From NCBI RefSeq assembly GCF_030272615.1, contig NC_081413.1:332358302-332422301 (forward strand): DNA of 64,000 nucleotides. Reading direction: 5' to 3'. The notes under the pieces are model-generated. The model had not been told where the DNA came from. It worked only from the letters and a program-made list of their open reading frames with translations, and searched no databases. This document shows, piece after piece, positions 9,563 to 21,014 of the stretch. Source of the stretch: Cryptomeria japonica (taxonomy: Eukaryota > Streptophyta > Pinopsida > Cupressales > Cupressaceae). The position numbers were made by a program, and so were the translations under genes. Numbering within the stretch: the stretch's first letter is position 1; every line of letters starts with the position of its first letter.

Positions 9563-11217
9563 GCTCCCTATGTATTAGTTTTGTACCATTTTGTATGATG
9601 ATGTAGACACCTTCGGGTGATTGTAGCCATATGATTTTGACATTATTGTATCATGACACTTATGATTATATATATGAGATGATCCATCTTTGCGGCAGCT
9701 ATATGCATGTGTGCCTATGTGATGTATGTTTCTATGTGATGCTTATGATATGGATGCAAATATGTACATGAGGAAATGCAATATTTTTGTTCTTTTATGT
9801 TTTTAATATGTTATGCCAATGCAAATGTGAATGTATGAAATGCAGATAAATATGATGAGAGTGTAGAATGTGCTAACACGTGTTGTGTGTAGGATATGGT
9901 GCAATTGTGATATCGATAATGTATGTATGAAATACTTATATGTGGTAATGCAGGTGCAACTACATGAAATGCAAATGTTTTTGGGTGTCATTATACTCAG
10001 TCGTGTGATAGCAGGCTACATGAACTCAAGAAGGACGATGGAAGTCAATCAAGAAAGGGGGATGGAAGATAGAAGATATGAAAGTGAGAGAGCTTCTTGT
10101 GTGTTATCATCATTGATCTTTATTATGGCAAGTAGGTTATGACAATCGAGGCATATGTTCGACCCAGAAAGTCATTGTACCTGTTTGCATGGAGATCAGA
10201 CAGTCACAAACAAGGAATGCCCTAGTTCACACTAGACTCATAGCGTCCTCATATCCTTGGACAAGGCATAGCATTACTAAGAGACAATCCATAGACAGCA
10301 AAGAAAAATAGGTGACGATACCCCATCCTCGCCTTTCTAGTTAAAGACATCCTGGAGATAAAATCTGTAGTCAGAGAAATCCTGGAAAAGCTAAAAGACA
10401 TGTCACCAAAAGATAAAATCAAAATAAAACCAAGACTCGACACCAACATCCACTGAAGTCCTCAAGTTTAGTGTCTCTTGTCACTTGCATAAGTCTATTT
10501 GATTGTGGTCACAATGTTTACTTTCAAAAAAAGGATAGATAACACTGAACCATATGTTGTCTGAGTCTGTTGAAAGATTTGATTTGTTGAAGCCCATTGT
10601 TGCTCCTGTGTCTCATCTGAAACTGACTGAATCCATGAAACTAATAGTTTATTATGGAGAAAGCAAAACTTTATTGTGGATTCTGCATGGATAGACTAAA
10701 GAAAAGTGGAAGAAACTGTATTCCTCGAAACATGTGATGCTCTCAGTTCCACACCCATCACTAGACGTAGGATTTGCCTTAGCCACAGATAGGAGCTCAT
10801 TTATTATGGATGGAAAGGGGTGAAAAGGAATGTTTTTATTAAGGGTGGCGAACCAATCTTGGGTAGATTAATAACAATCCATGATGGGAATGGGTAAGTT
10901 TATTATGAATGAATAGGCCGTGAGTGTGTGCAAAGTGAAAGGATGCGATGGAATCCTGAAGGAGGGAGGATCAATGTCTCTACGCATGGCGCTGGTGACC
11001 CAGTTTTCACCATGGTACTTGCCCAGGGCACCACCAAAGTGGTTTTCACCATTGGATGAAATGTTTTTCTATTTTTCAATTTTTTTGTGTCACAAGGCGC
11101 CTGTTTGCTAGGTTTTCACCAAGTAACGATTTTTTATTTTTATGATTTTTTTGTCTTGTTGAATTTTTGAATTTTTTTTTTTTTTTTTGTATTTTTAAAT
11201 TAGGATACTCTGAAGAG
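9563..11217 (-). repeat. E2 non-coding block between integrase and PMD
   Basis: No coding sequence is supported. The block aligns inverted with E1 2313-4149 and shares the GGCGCC box, the TTGCCCAGGGCACCA box near 11020, the AAAAGACATGTCACC stretch near 10390 and the CACCTTCGGGTGATT stretch near 9610. Long T runs (11160-11200) face the integrase end, and ATG/CAT-rich sequence (9650-9960) faces the PMD end. The sense and antisense genes converge here, so it likely contains both 3' UTRs. Confidence 0.75.
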
Positions 11218-12504
11218 CTATGTGTGAAACTTGTGAAGGTGCATGTTGTTGATAGGATCCTCCAAAGGTTCACCCTTTGTGGTTGAGATCTGATATGCAC
11301 TAGATCCATATGATGTTGTGATGATGTAAGGACCAAGCCAGTTTGGTTTGAATTTGCCCTTCTTCTCTCTGTCTTGTTGATTTTTAGGATTTTCTCTGAG
11401 AACCAAGTCACCTACCTCAAATGTGTGAGGCTTGACTTTATGATTGTAGTTGTGACTCATTCGTTGTTGATAAGCCTTGAGGTGATTAAAAGCAATTTGT
11501 CTTTGTTCATCCAATAGTTCAAGTTCTTGTAAGCGAGAGACCCTGTAGTCTTCATCACTGATAATGTTTTGCAAAGAGACTCGTAAAGAGGGTAACTCGA
11601 CCTCAATAGGCAAGATAGTTTCAGTTCTGTAAACAAGTGAATAGGGTGTAGCTCCTGTAGGTGTGCGGATGCTTGTGCGGTAAGCCCAAAGTGCGGGATT
11701 AAGTTGGATATGCCAATTGCGGCCAGCGTTGTCGACTGTCTTTTTTAGGATTATAAAGATTTTTTTATTAGACACCTCAGCTTGACCATTACCTTGGGGG
11801 TAATAAGGTGTGGAAAAATGATGGGTAATATGGAAGCGGTCACAGAGTTCACAAACATCCTAATTTTTAAAGGGACGCCAGTTATCGGTGATGATGGAAA
11901 CAGGAATACCGTATCGACAAATGATATAGTTGAGAATGAATGTAGCAATTTTTTTTCCAGTGACTTGTGTAAGAGGCACGGCTTCGATCCATTTTTTGAA
12001 ATACTTTGTGGCAGTGATGATGAATTTATGACCATTGGAGGAAGGAGGGTGAATCTTGCCTATGAGATCGAGTCCCCACTAACAAAAGTGCTAAGGAGTT
12101 GCAATTGGTTGAAGTTCTTGTGTTGGCACATGAATGAGGTCTCCATGAATTTGACTCTGCTTACATTTCTTGACAAACTGATATGAGTCTTTTTCCACAT
12201 TGGGCTAGTAATATCCAGTCCTGATGAGTTTCTTGGCTAAGGTAGGACCACTAGAATGTGGACCACATATCCCTTCATGAACTTCACGTAACGCAATCTG
12301 AGCTTTGTCCCCTTCTAAACATCTAAGAAGAGTGCCATCTAGACCTCGACGGTATAGGATATCGGCTAAAATGACGTATCGAGAAGATTGGTGAATGAAA
12401 GTGCGACGTTGGTTATTAGATAGGTCAGGAGGAAGGGTATTGTCATGAAGGTATGTGAAAATGGGACCATATAACTGGGACTCTAGACCGATGACACATA
12501 TCAT
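11218..12504 (-). pseudogene. E2 integrase
   Basis: The H2C2 region is at 12205-12504 and just beyond (LREVHEGICGPHSSG). The following C-x2-C has become C-x2-S, while E1 still has Cys there. The DDE core shows W-G-L-D-L-I-G near 12070, S-I-I-T-D-N near 11880 and YYPQGNGQAEVSN near 11795. A 185-residue C-terminal part (11218-11775) ends in a basic VGDLVLRENPKNQQDREKKG region with no chromodomain. Stops at W-P-N-V (TAG for Trp), H-F-C (TAG for Gln) and F-K-N (TAG for Gln) interrupt it. It would insert the cDNA; this copy is dead. Confidence 0.9.
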
Positions 12505-12970
12505 TTCAGTAGAGTGATCTCGTATGAGGGAACCAAAAGGTTATCCACCAAGAACTCATAGCGGGTCTCATTATGTGGTAGATTGATTAGTGAAGCAATT
12601 GTAGCCATGGCATCTGCGGCTCGATTCTGCTCTCTTGGTATCTGCTCAAAGTCTAACTTCATGAAATGTTGTTTCAGGTCATCCACCATTCTTTTGTAAG
12701 GCATTAATTTCTCATCCTTTGTTTGGTAGTCATTAGTTGCTTGACGAATTACAAGTTGAGAGTCCCCAAAAACATGAAGTTCCTGGATCTTCCACTGAAC
12801 TGCAATCCGTAATCCAGTTGTTAATGCTTCGTATTCCACTATGTTATTAGTGCAGGGAAATGATAATCGATATGATTTTGGTATGGAATCCCCTTGAGGA
12901 GTTATGAAGAGGATACCAGCTCCTGCCCCATGCTGTGTGTATGAGCCATCAAAGTATAGCTGCCAAGGCT
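12501..12970 (-). pseudogene. E2 second RNase H (aRNH)
   Basis: This second RNase H follows the gypsy RNase H and precedes integrase, the arrangement that defines the Tat/Ogre lineage. All four catalytic acids are visible: YFDGSYTQHG, CTNNIVEYEALT, HVFGDSQLVIRQ and QNRAADAMATIA. The frame is open from 13220 to 12501, so this domain is the best preserved part of the polyprotein. The frame ends at TAG 12501-12503 just before integrase, perhaps another decay event. Confidence 0.9.
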
Positions 12971-13550
12971 TTGCATGTGATACTGTCAAGATGGATTCAT
13001 ATGGGAATTCTAAAGTTAGAGGAACATCATCTATCATGGGAGGATCCTCTAACTGATCTGCTATAGCTTGTCCTTTTATTGCTTTTCTGTCCACATACTC
13101 AATGTCGAATTCACTCAGGAGCATCACCCATTTGGCTAGTCGACTAGTAAACGTTGCCTTATTGAGAAGGTATTTCAATGGATCGATCCTTGCGACCAAC
13201 TTAGTTTTATGAGTTAGCATGTAATGTCATAATTTCTCAGAAGCAAAGACCACAGCAAGACATGCATGCTCGATTGGTGTGTAGTTTAGCTCATATCCCA
13301 CCAATGTGCGACTGATGTAGTAGACTGCCTTTTCTTTGCCCTCAGTGACCTGTTGTGCTAAGAGTGCCCCCAGTGTTGTTGAAGTAGCTGATATGTATAG
13401 TAATAGAGATTGATCTGGAACTGGTGGCATCAATACTAGCGGATTCAGAAGATAATATTTGAGTATCTGAAAAGCCTGTTGACAGTTATCATCCCATTTG
13501 AATTTGATGTTTTTATGTAGCAAGTGCTGAAAAGGATTACATTTATCCAC
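12971..13550 (-). pseudogene. E2 gypsy RNase H (RNH)
   Basis: The connection and RNase H follow the RT: FKWDDNCQQAFQILK, LLAQQVTEGKEKAVYYISR, ELNYTPIEHACLAVVFA, then LTHKTKLVARIDPL and LLSEFDIEYVDRKAIKGQ. One TGA (13224-13226) replaces the usual Arg before H-Y-M-L-T-H, splitting it in two open frames. It aligns with E1 2-500. Confidence 0.88.
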
Positions 13551-14384
13551 AAGTTGTGCTATGAATCTTTGTATGGATTGGAGTCTCCCTTACAAAGATC
13601 AAATTTGACTGATGTTTCGTGGTGGTTGCATCTTCAAGATGGCCTTGACTTTTGTTGGATCGGCTTCGATTCCTCTTTTTGATACAATGAATTCCAGGAG
13701 CTTCCCGGAGGTTACTCCAAAGACACATTTCTTGGGGTTTAATCTTACTTTGTATTTTTCCAACTGATCAAAGATGACTGAAAGTATGTCCAAATGTGTA
13801 TCTCTGTCTATTGATTTTCTCAAGAGGTCGTCAACATAATCTTCCACAGTAACGTGCATGAGATCATGAAAGATAGTAGTCATGGCTCTTTGATATATAG
13901 CGCCTCCATTTTTTAGCCCAAAGGGCATGACATTCCAATAGAAAGTTCCCCAAGGACAGGTGAATGATATTTTGTGCTAATCCTCAGATGCGATTTTTAT
14001 TTGATTATAATCAAAGAATCCATCCATCAATGATAACATCGCATGACCTATTGTGAGATCTACAATCAAATCTATGTTTGGTAATGGGAAGTCATCCTTA
14101 GGACAAGCTTTGTTGATGTCTCTGAAGTCTGTACATATTCTGATGCTACGATCTGGTTTACTGACAGGCACTGAGTTGGAGATCCATTCAGGATAATCAA
14201 TTGGGCATATGAATCTGACATCTAATAATTTTTCAAGCTCTGCTTTGACTAATAATGCCACTTGTGGATGCATCTTTATCAATTTTTGTTTCACTGGTTT
14301 TACCTCCAGTTTAACTGTCAAATGATGCATTACCAAATCCGGATCCAATCCAGGCATATCAGCGTATGACCAGGCAAAACTGAT
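13551..14384 (-). pseudogene. E2 reverse transcriptase
   Basis: The RT starts with M-P-G-L-D-P-D-L-V-M-H-H-L and contains S-V-P-V-S-K-P-D and C-T-D-F-R-D-I-N-K-A-C-P-K-D. It continues with DGFFDYNQIKIA, M-P-F-G-L-K-N and the catalytic box D-Y-V-D-D-L-L, then the thumb (LNPKKCVFGVTSGKLL). A TAG at about 13978-13980 breaks the frame just after I-A-S-E-D, and another frame change follows near 13600. The Y-x-D-D box and the following leucines are intact. Confidence 0.9.
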
Positions 14385-15086
14385 TTATCGCTCTGTGAAG
14401 AAACTTATGAATTTGGATCTTTCTGTCTCTGTCAGAGATTGAGCCAGGAATATGTTATGTGGACTTTCTTCTATACCAATGTTTGTTTTGATGGTTTCCT
14501 CTACCAACATGGATATTTTTTCTTCATAGGATGCTGGGAGAATGTCGAGCCTTCCATCCTCAAGTGCCTCATAGAGGTTTTCACCCTCGGATACGTCCTT
14601 TCTTTTTACTTTTTTGGGGTCAGACATCGCCACAACGTGGTTTTCATCATAAGACCCTTGATTTATTTTTATTTTTATGTTTTTGTGACTGGAAGGTCCA
14701 ACACCCTCACCAAAATATGCCACGTTGTTGAGCTCAATAGTGTATCCTACTTTATGGTCCCCAGGGGGAAGATCATCTCGTATGCCTAGATAATAAATAA
14801 AGGCTTCATCATTTTGGAATGTGTCAAACTGTGCAGGTCCTTCATGGTTCCAGTCAATAAGTTGGTGGTGAACAAGGGAAAGGCCTTTGATGTCTTCAAA
14901 GTTAGTGGGGCTAAGAGTGAAAATGTAGTTATATTCAGGTATGTCGAGGTAATCATCGAGGTCATCGTTGGTACTCTCCTCATCTGTCTCGATCATGAAT
15001 GAATCCAAATTAACATCACTAGTAGCGCATTATGGGACAGGTGTTCACATTCTATGTGATTTTGAACTAGAACCTAGAAGCAAGGA
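14385..15086 (-). pseudogene. E2 acidic linker upstream of RT
   Basis: An open stretch of 207 residues (14385-15008) is rich in Asp/Glu (TDEESTNDDLDDYLDIPEYN at its start). It ends in LAQSLTETERSKFISFFTER, the usual sequence leading to the RT of these elements. No catalytic domain is recognised. It links the G-patch region to RT. Confidence 0.7.
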
Positions 15087-15602
15087 CTATGTGGGATCCT
15101 CAGGGGTTGTTTCTTGACCAACCTTGAATTTTGTATAAAATTCCTCTTCTTCTGTGGGTTCATCTAGTTCTCTGAATGTCTCGGTGAGTTCATAGTCACT
15201 AGAGGATTTGTCTGAATCCCATTCCAATTCATTGGAGTCTGTGGAATAGCGATTCTCTTGTTGCTTTCTGGGAGCTTTAATTTTTAATGCTTCTCCTATC
15301 TTTTGAGTGTTTACCTTGGAAGTCATGAAACCAAGTCCTTTAGAGCATTCCTTTTTGAATGTCAATTCAGGTTGTAAAGGTTCAATGATGCCTTCCTTTC
15401 TTAAGCCAAGAGGACTTTTTCCATCAAACCCAAATTTTTGTAGGATCTTGAATCCTTTGCCATATTTTTCACATGGTAGGCTGATGTGATCTTGTGTATC
15501 ATTTTCAAGGTCTTTGTAAAGCATTTTGTACAAGTCTTCTTCTTCCAGTTCACCCCATCTTTGAAAGATAGTAGGGTCCCATTTGAGTATAATGATAGAT
15601 AC
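15087..15602 (-). pseudogene. E2 G-patch domain region
   Basis: The motif YGKGFKILQKFGFDGKSPLG followed by L-R-K-E-G-I-I-E-P-L (about 15375-15465) matches a G-patch: G-x-G-(F/Y)-K-(I/L)-L-x-K-(F/M)-G, G-x-x-x-L-G, G-I-x-E-P. G-patches bind RNA or activate DEAH helicases and also occur next to the protease of some retroviruses. Here it lies between protease and RT and is followed by an acidic segment. It was not compared with other Tat elements, so how common it is in this family is unknown. Confidence 0.7.
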
Positions 15603-16260
15603 TTACTTATTAGGATGTGGTCTTCCATATTCTTTTGGTGAACTCATAAATTGTTGTAAGCACATGGTTTGATTCAAAGTGTATTCACCCATGCCCTTGT
15701 CTTGAAATTTCCCTTTAATCTCACCTAGTTTTGACGTCGAAGGTTTTATTGATTCAGGATCAATGTATGTAGAAGAAGGCACAACTTCCCTATTACTTGG
15801 AATGATCGTCTCAATTTTTGGTCTCAAGTTATTGCAATATATGAATGGATTAGGATCACCATTAACTATTATTTCAACTCTGTTGTGAGGAAACTTAATG
15901 CATTGGTGATATGTAGATGGGACTGCCCTCATTTCATGAATCCAAGGATGTCCTAGTAATATATTGTATGTGAGATCTAGGTCTAGGACTTGACAAACCA
16001 CATCCTTTGTAACTGGCCCAACTCTAAGAGGCAAGGTGACTGTGCCTTTGGATGAACGCTCTTCATCATCATATGCCTTGATGGTAATTTTGTTTGTAGA
16101 ATTCACAGCTTTATCAGAATTATCCCAATTTTTTAATAGTGCTCAATGTACAAATGTTTAGACCTGCTCCTCCATCTATCAGGACTTGTTTTATTTGATG
16201 TTTGTTGATGAAGGCTTCAATGTGTAATGGTGCATTATGTGGTTGACTTACAGAGGCATC
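15603..16260 (-). pseudogene. E2 aspartic protease
   Basis: The active-site region V-L-I-D-G-G-A-G-L-N-I-C lies just above 16120 (usual form D-S/T-G-A). A frameshift at about 16115 follows, then VTLPLRVGPVTKDVVCQVLD and the flap-distal motif Y-N-I-L-L-G-H-P-W-I-H (15603-16106). It would cleave the gag-pol polyprotein. The D-G-G-A form is a conservative variant, so the frameshift is the clearer defect. Confidence 0.85.
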
Positions 16261-18750
16261 ATCAGCTTCTGTGAATGTAAGGGAGTGTGGGACAGAAAGG
16301 TATCCCACCATGGCTTGAAACTGGTCCACGTTCAGATCAGTAGGGATAGAAGTATCTCTCAAGATTTTGTCAAGAATAGCTTTATGTGTGGGGGATATGC
16401 GTAAGAGCTCAAGGATTGAGATGAGCGCGGGTGTCTTCCCCAACTGTTCTACAAGGTCATACTCAGGTTTGGTTGATGAAGAAGCAATATTTTTAGCTAG
16501 AGCACACTGCAAAGTAAATTTACCTCGACGAGTTGTAACATGACATTCAGAGGTAGGTTCGGAAGAAGATCCAATTCCTTTAAGGATGATTTTGGGTCTT
16601 TGGGTAGAATTCTCAGGTGTTTTGTCCTTGATGATAATGGTAGAGACATAATTATCCATTGAAATGTGATTGATAGTTGAATTGTAGTTATAGGATGCTC
16701 TAGTATAGTTGGTTTGGTCATCCGTGGCTGTAGCTTTTCCCTTGTCATGTTTTGGGAATGGTTCCTTAAACATCTCATGTTCTTGATTGGATGAGTTTCC
16801 TTCAATCTCAATGTCACCTCTATCAATGAGATCTTGTATGATGTTCTTCAGTCGATGACAATTACCTATTTTATGACATTTTCTCTTATGGAATTCACTA
16901 TACTCATCATCATTCCACCAATTTGGTTTAACCTTTGGCTCATATGGAGGAAAATCTGGAATTGTGATTATCTTGTTTGCCACTAGCTTTTCGAAAACGG
17001 ACTCAAATGGTTCTCCCAATGGAGTGTACTTCCTTTGTGACTTTGAAGTTGTTTGAGTATTCACCTAATTGTTTGTAGAACTTGATCCAGAAAAAAATGA
17101 TTTTGGGTCGTACTATATTGGCATCCACAACACCATCATTGATTGTGTTCTTGTTTTTATTCCAAAATCTTGGCTTATCTTTTCCTTTAAAGTCCTCTTT
17201 GTTTTCTTTGAATATCTTAATGACTCCTTGTTCAATTAGGACCTTCTCTATTGCTAAGCATTTTTCAATGACGTCCTTGAAGGTGGACAAACAAGCTTTT
17301 CTTAGATCATAACCAATATCTTTGTTAACATTCTGGGTGAACACCTCTACCATTTGTTTTTGTGGAATTTCACAAGAGCATCTGTTGGCTAGATTTCTCC
17401 ATCTTTGTAAAAATGATGAAAAAGATTCTCCATCCTTTTGTTTGGTGTTGCACAAGGTAGTGACTGATATATCTGTCTCTATGTTGTATGAGAAATGTTG
17501 GATAAATACCTCTGCTAAGTCACCCCATGACTTAATTCCAAGTGGAAGTTGGGAGAAACATTCCATAGCTTGATCACCTAAGCTTTGTGGGAATAATCTC
17601 ATCAAATATGTCTCTTCTACTGCTACCTCAATGCAAGCTATGAAAAATTGTCTTATATGTGCCTTAGGATCCCCTTTTCCTCTGTACTTATCAAACTTAG
17701 GTGTCACAAAGTGTGTAGGAAATGAAGGCATTGGAATACTCTTGTCAAATGGATAAGGACATATGTCTCTCATTGTGTATGTTGGCTTCGGTGTATTTAT
17801 GTCCTCCATTTTCTTTTGTAAGTCCTTAATTTGCTGTTCCAAATTGTTCTTAGGTGGAGACCGACTTCTTGGACCACACCCCATGCCTAAACCACCAAGC
17901 AGAGGAGGAGCATGTTGCATATATGGATGATATTGATCATACACATGTTCATATGGAGGAGGTCTATAATGATGTTGTGTATATGGACCACTTGGTATAG
18001 AGTCATGTTGAGGAATGGAATATCTGCTTTGTCCATGTATACCATACTCTATAGGCTTGTCATGAGTTTATTCTAGTGTACTACCCCCAAATTTGACGCG
18101 GGGTTTCCTTGTGTCCAAATTTTGAACATGCCTTTAGATATCCAATTGCTTTGGTGGTTGGTCTTTAGCATTGGTATGTGATTGAGTATATTTTTTGCAT
18201 AAGACTTCCATAATGGTCTGCAAAGGTGAGTATCATATGCTTGACCATGTGTGTATGGGACCTCTGGTTTTTCAAACAAAGATGATGGTGATTTAGGCAC
18301 AAGATGTGGTCCTCTATTGCCTCCAATATTAGGCCTCCTTTGATCCATGTTGAGTTGAGGTTGTTGCAAAGGTTGATTTTCCATTATTTGAGACATGTCA
18401 AAATCACGAGGAATCTTGGCTCCACTTTGTGCCATCACTTGTAAGAAGTATTGTCTATCTCTCCTCATTATTTCCTCAACTAATTGATTGAAATGGGGAT
18501 CCATAATGGAGTCTTCCACTTCTGCTGAATGTACAGAAAAGTTGTCCATATTGTCATTGTGTGTATCATTGTTTTTTATAGTGTCCATGTTCTCAACATT
18601 TGGAATGTTTCTATAAGCATCCATGTCAGGTAATGCAGTATGATCAGAATTGAAAAAGATATCATTGTCAAACTCATAGGAACTCATGTTTGTGGACTCT
18701 TGAGCCTCTTTAGTTTCTCTCCTAGATTTTTGGGAATGGGTTTCAACCAT
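16261..18750 (-). pseudogene. E2 gag
   Basis: The frame starts with ATG at 18750 (M-V-E-T-H-S-Q-K). A polar N-terminus (18073-18750) is followed, after a frameshift near 18070, by a Pro/Tyr/His-rich linker. The retrotransposon gag domain comes next: F-D-K-Y-R-G-K-G-D-P-K-A-H-I-R-Q-F, MECFSQLPLGIKSWGDLAEV, SFLQRWRNLANRCSC (about 17200-17750). After another frameshift near 17050 comes EFHKRKCHKIGNCHRLKNII, a zinc-knuckle-like motif usual in Tat gags, then a Ser/Thr-rich stretch into protease. At least two frameshifts make it non-functional. Confidence 0.88.
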
Positions 18751-19252
18751 GAACTAGGTCTTGACCAAGATGTGTGAGACTAGATGAAAATGGAAAGAGT
18801 ATGGAAGACCAAGAGTTGGATGGAATGTAAATGAATCTGAAGTGTACTTGCAATGTCCAAAGTGTAAGACCAAGTATGTATGTAGTAGAGTAGGTGTAGC
18901 TTCCAAAGAGATGATAGTTTCTCTTGATGAGGTAAGTTGACCTTGACTCTAAGTAAGACCAAATGAGACCCAAAGGTGATAGACCTTGATGAGGGACCAC
19001 TTAGCAAAATGTTGTATGTAATGTGTTGAAAAAGTATGATGAGGACAAACGAGTGACCTTTTGAATCAAGTTTAGACAAATGTGAATGTAATGTAAGGTC
19101 TAAAGAAATGATGGACTTTGTGAGACCCAAAAATAGGTTGAATGCTAGATGAAAACCCAGAGAGATACCTAGGAAGCTCAATAAGTCTGAAACTGACTGT
19201 TCCTTGTTTGCTGGATTATGAAAGTTTTCAATTCTAAACATAGATGTGTCTG

Positions 19253-19465
19253 TATACTTCACAGATGTGTTCAAATGACACAGACGCTATTCTGTCAGAC
19301 GTAGACGCGCTTAAATGACACAGACGTGGTTCTGTCACACACAGATGTGTTTCTGAGATGTTGTAACTGCAATGTTGCTCAAGAGAAACAGACGTGTTTC
19401 TGCCCTTCACAAATGCGTTTATATGACACAGACATGGTTCTATCAGACACAGACGCGTTTCTGAA
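19253..19465 (-). repeat. GACGCG motif array 1 in gag leader
   Basis: About ten copies of a roughly 20-base unit are seen, on the + strand ACACAGACGCGTTTCTG and variants (GACGTGGTTCTG, GATGTGTTTCTG). Read on the element strand this is CAGAAACGCGTCTGTGT, the same sense relative to gag that the array at 6870-7125 has relative to PMD. Confidence 0.75.
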
Positions 19466-20639
19466 AACTTTGTGCAATTTTTCCAATTTGTGAAGTGACT
19501 TGTTGTGACCAAATCTGAATGTTTGACTGTTTTCCATGACAAGAGGACACAATGTTGACGAGGACTCAATGTTTGCAAGTGTTTAGACTCAAAATGACTC
19601 AAAGAAAAGTGTGTTGTTTGATGTAAAAATGTTTTGCATACATAAAAGACACAATGTTTTGATGTTTGGTCTTGAATGTTTGCTTATTTAAAATAAGTCA
19701 AGCACAATTCTTATGGCTGACTAGGACAATAGTTGTTGATTCCCACATGAGGCTACGCTATTCAGAGTGGATACTTAGATGCTTGACCCCACTAGCTCCA
19801 CCCTCGACACTCACTTCTCAGGGAAGCCAAGCATCAGTCCCCATGAAAACTCCTCGTGGCAAACTTTGTAGCTCTACTAAGAACCGTATGTGTGTGGGCC
19901 GCTCCAGAGGTCTGACCTCCTTCCCCAACAACTAGAAGGATTTTGGCTTCTAAAACAAAAAGGTGCTAGTAAGGGCATCCGCTCATGTGGCCATACATGC
20001 GGCACTTTTAGCTCTGTAAATACAGAAGGCTCCCAGCCATTAGGGGTTATGCCCTACAACTGATCAAATAAATTTGATCAAACGGGTTTATGGGGAGACA
20101 TAGTGTCGGTATGAACTAATCAGCACACGTTATCCATAGTTTTCACCATGAATATAGTTGTTTATAGTGGTTCGGAAGAGGTGGGTTTTCCTCGCTACCA
20201 CTTGGGTCATTCTCTCCTCACTAGTAGTCTTAATGACCACATGGGGAGACAGGCCCTCTAAATATTAAACAAAAAGAGCCTATTGCCCAAGACACAAAAG
20301 ACTGATTCAATTTTAGTGCACCAATTGAAGTGTTTGCTAATCTATGAAAACAAGGCACACAATAAAGATCAAAAACCCTTGCCAAGATCCTGCAACAAAG
20401 ATTTGTTAGTAGTTTGGATTGTTTCAAATGATCACCCCTTCCTGCAAGCACACAAGTTAGGTATATTTTAGATCCAAAAAGACTTTGTGAAATAGGGGCC
20501 TTCAACAAAACGATTTTGCTTTCAAGACAAACTACACCAATTTTGTTAGCTAGATATGAAGATGTTAGCCCAATATAAACCAGATTTGAAATCCAAATGA
20601 TGAAAAACCAGAACAAAGAAATCAAAATGCAACAACTGC

Positions 20640-20900
20640 ACACAGACGTGATTCCCAGAAACACAAACGCAATTAGATCTAACATAGACGCGGTTCCTGA
20701 ACACAAATGTGATTAGATCTGAAACAGACGCGGTTCTTAAACACAAACGCAATTAGATCTGACTTAAACGTAGTTCCTGGACACAAACACGTTTCCTGGA
20801 ATCTGCAAAAAAAAAAATATTGTCAAAGGCGCAGACGCGATTCCAGATGTCACAGACGTTGCAGAAAATCAAAAACGCGATCCAAAAGTATGCAGACGCG
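20640..20900 (-). repeat. GACGCG motif array 2 in gag leader
   Basis: Further units alternate ACAGACGCGGTTCCTGAACA with ACAAACGCAATTAGATCTGA (+ strand reading). The AATTAGATCTGA part recurs three to four times. The array lies 95-350 bases inside the PBS. Confidence 0.75.
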
Positions 20901-20993
20901 AAAATGTTAAAATGTTGTCGGAAATGTCAGATCTGCAACTTCAAAAACACAAAATCTGCAACAAAAGATGTTAAATGCAAAAAAGGGACAAGG

Positions 20994-21011
20994 GTCCCAC
21001 CAGGCGTGCCA
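20994..21011 (-). promoter_or_regulatory. E2 primer binding site
   Basis: On the - strand TGGCACGCCTGGTGGGAC begins three bases after the 5' LTR end. Its TGG start is complementary to a tRNA CCA end. I did not assign the tRNA. E4 has a PBS matching at 16 of 18 positions (38755-38772). Confidence 0.85.
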
Positions 21012-21014
21012 AAA

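Larger units (their letters stand above)
18751..20993 (-). other. E2 long 5' leader
   Basis: A leader of 2.2 kb lies between PBS and gag ATG with no convincing ORF. It holds two arrays of a GACGCG-type motif (19253-19465 and 20640-20900). The 19730-20060 stretch is less AT-rich and has no recognised product. Long leaders are known in Tat/Ogre elements. Confidence 0.7.

Noticed and set aside
11751..12186. Open frames on both strands at 11751-12035 (-) and 11782-12186 (+)
   Set aside because: The integrase DDE core is encoded here in another - strand frame, so these are shadows.
14439..14789. + strand frame of 116 residues
   Set aside because: It is antisense to the conserved linker before RT.
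19666..19935. 89-residue + frame in the E2 leader
   Set aside because: It has no domain, is antisense to the element leader and is not seen in E1 within the window.
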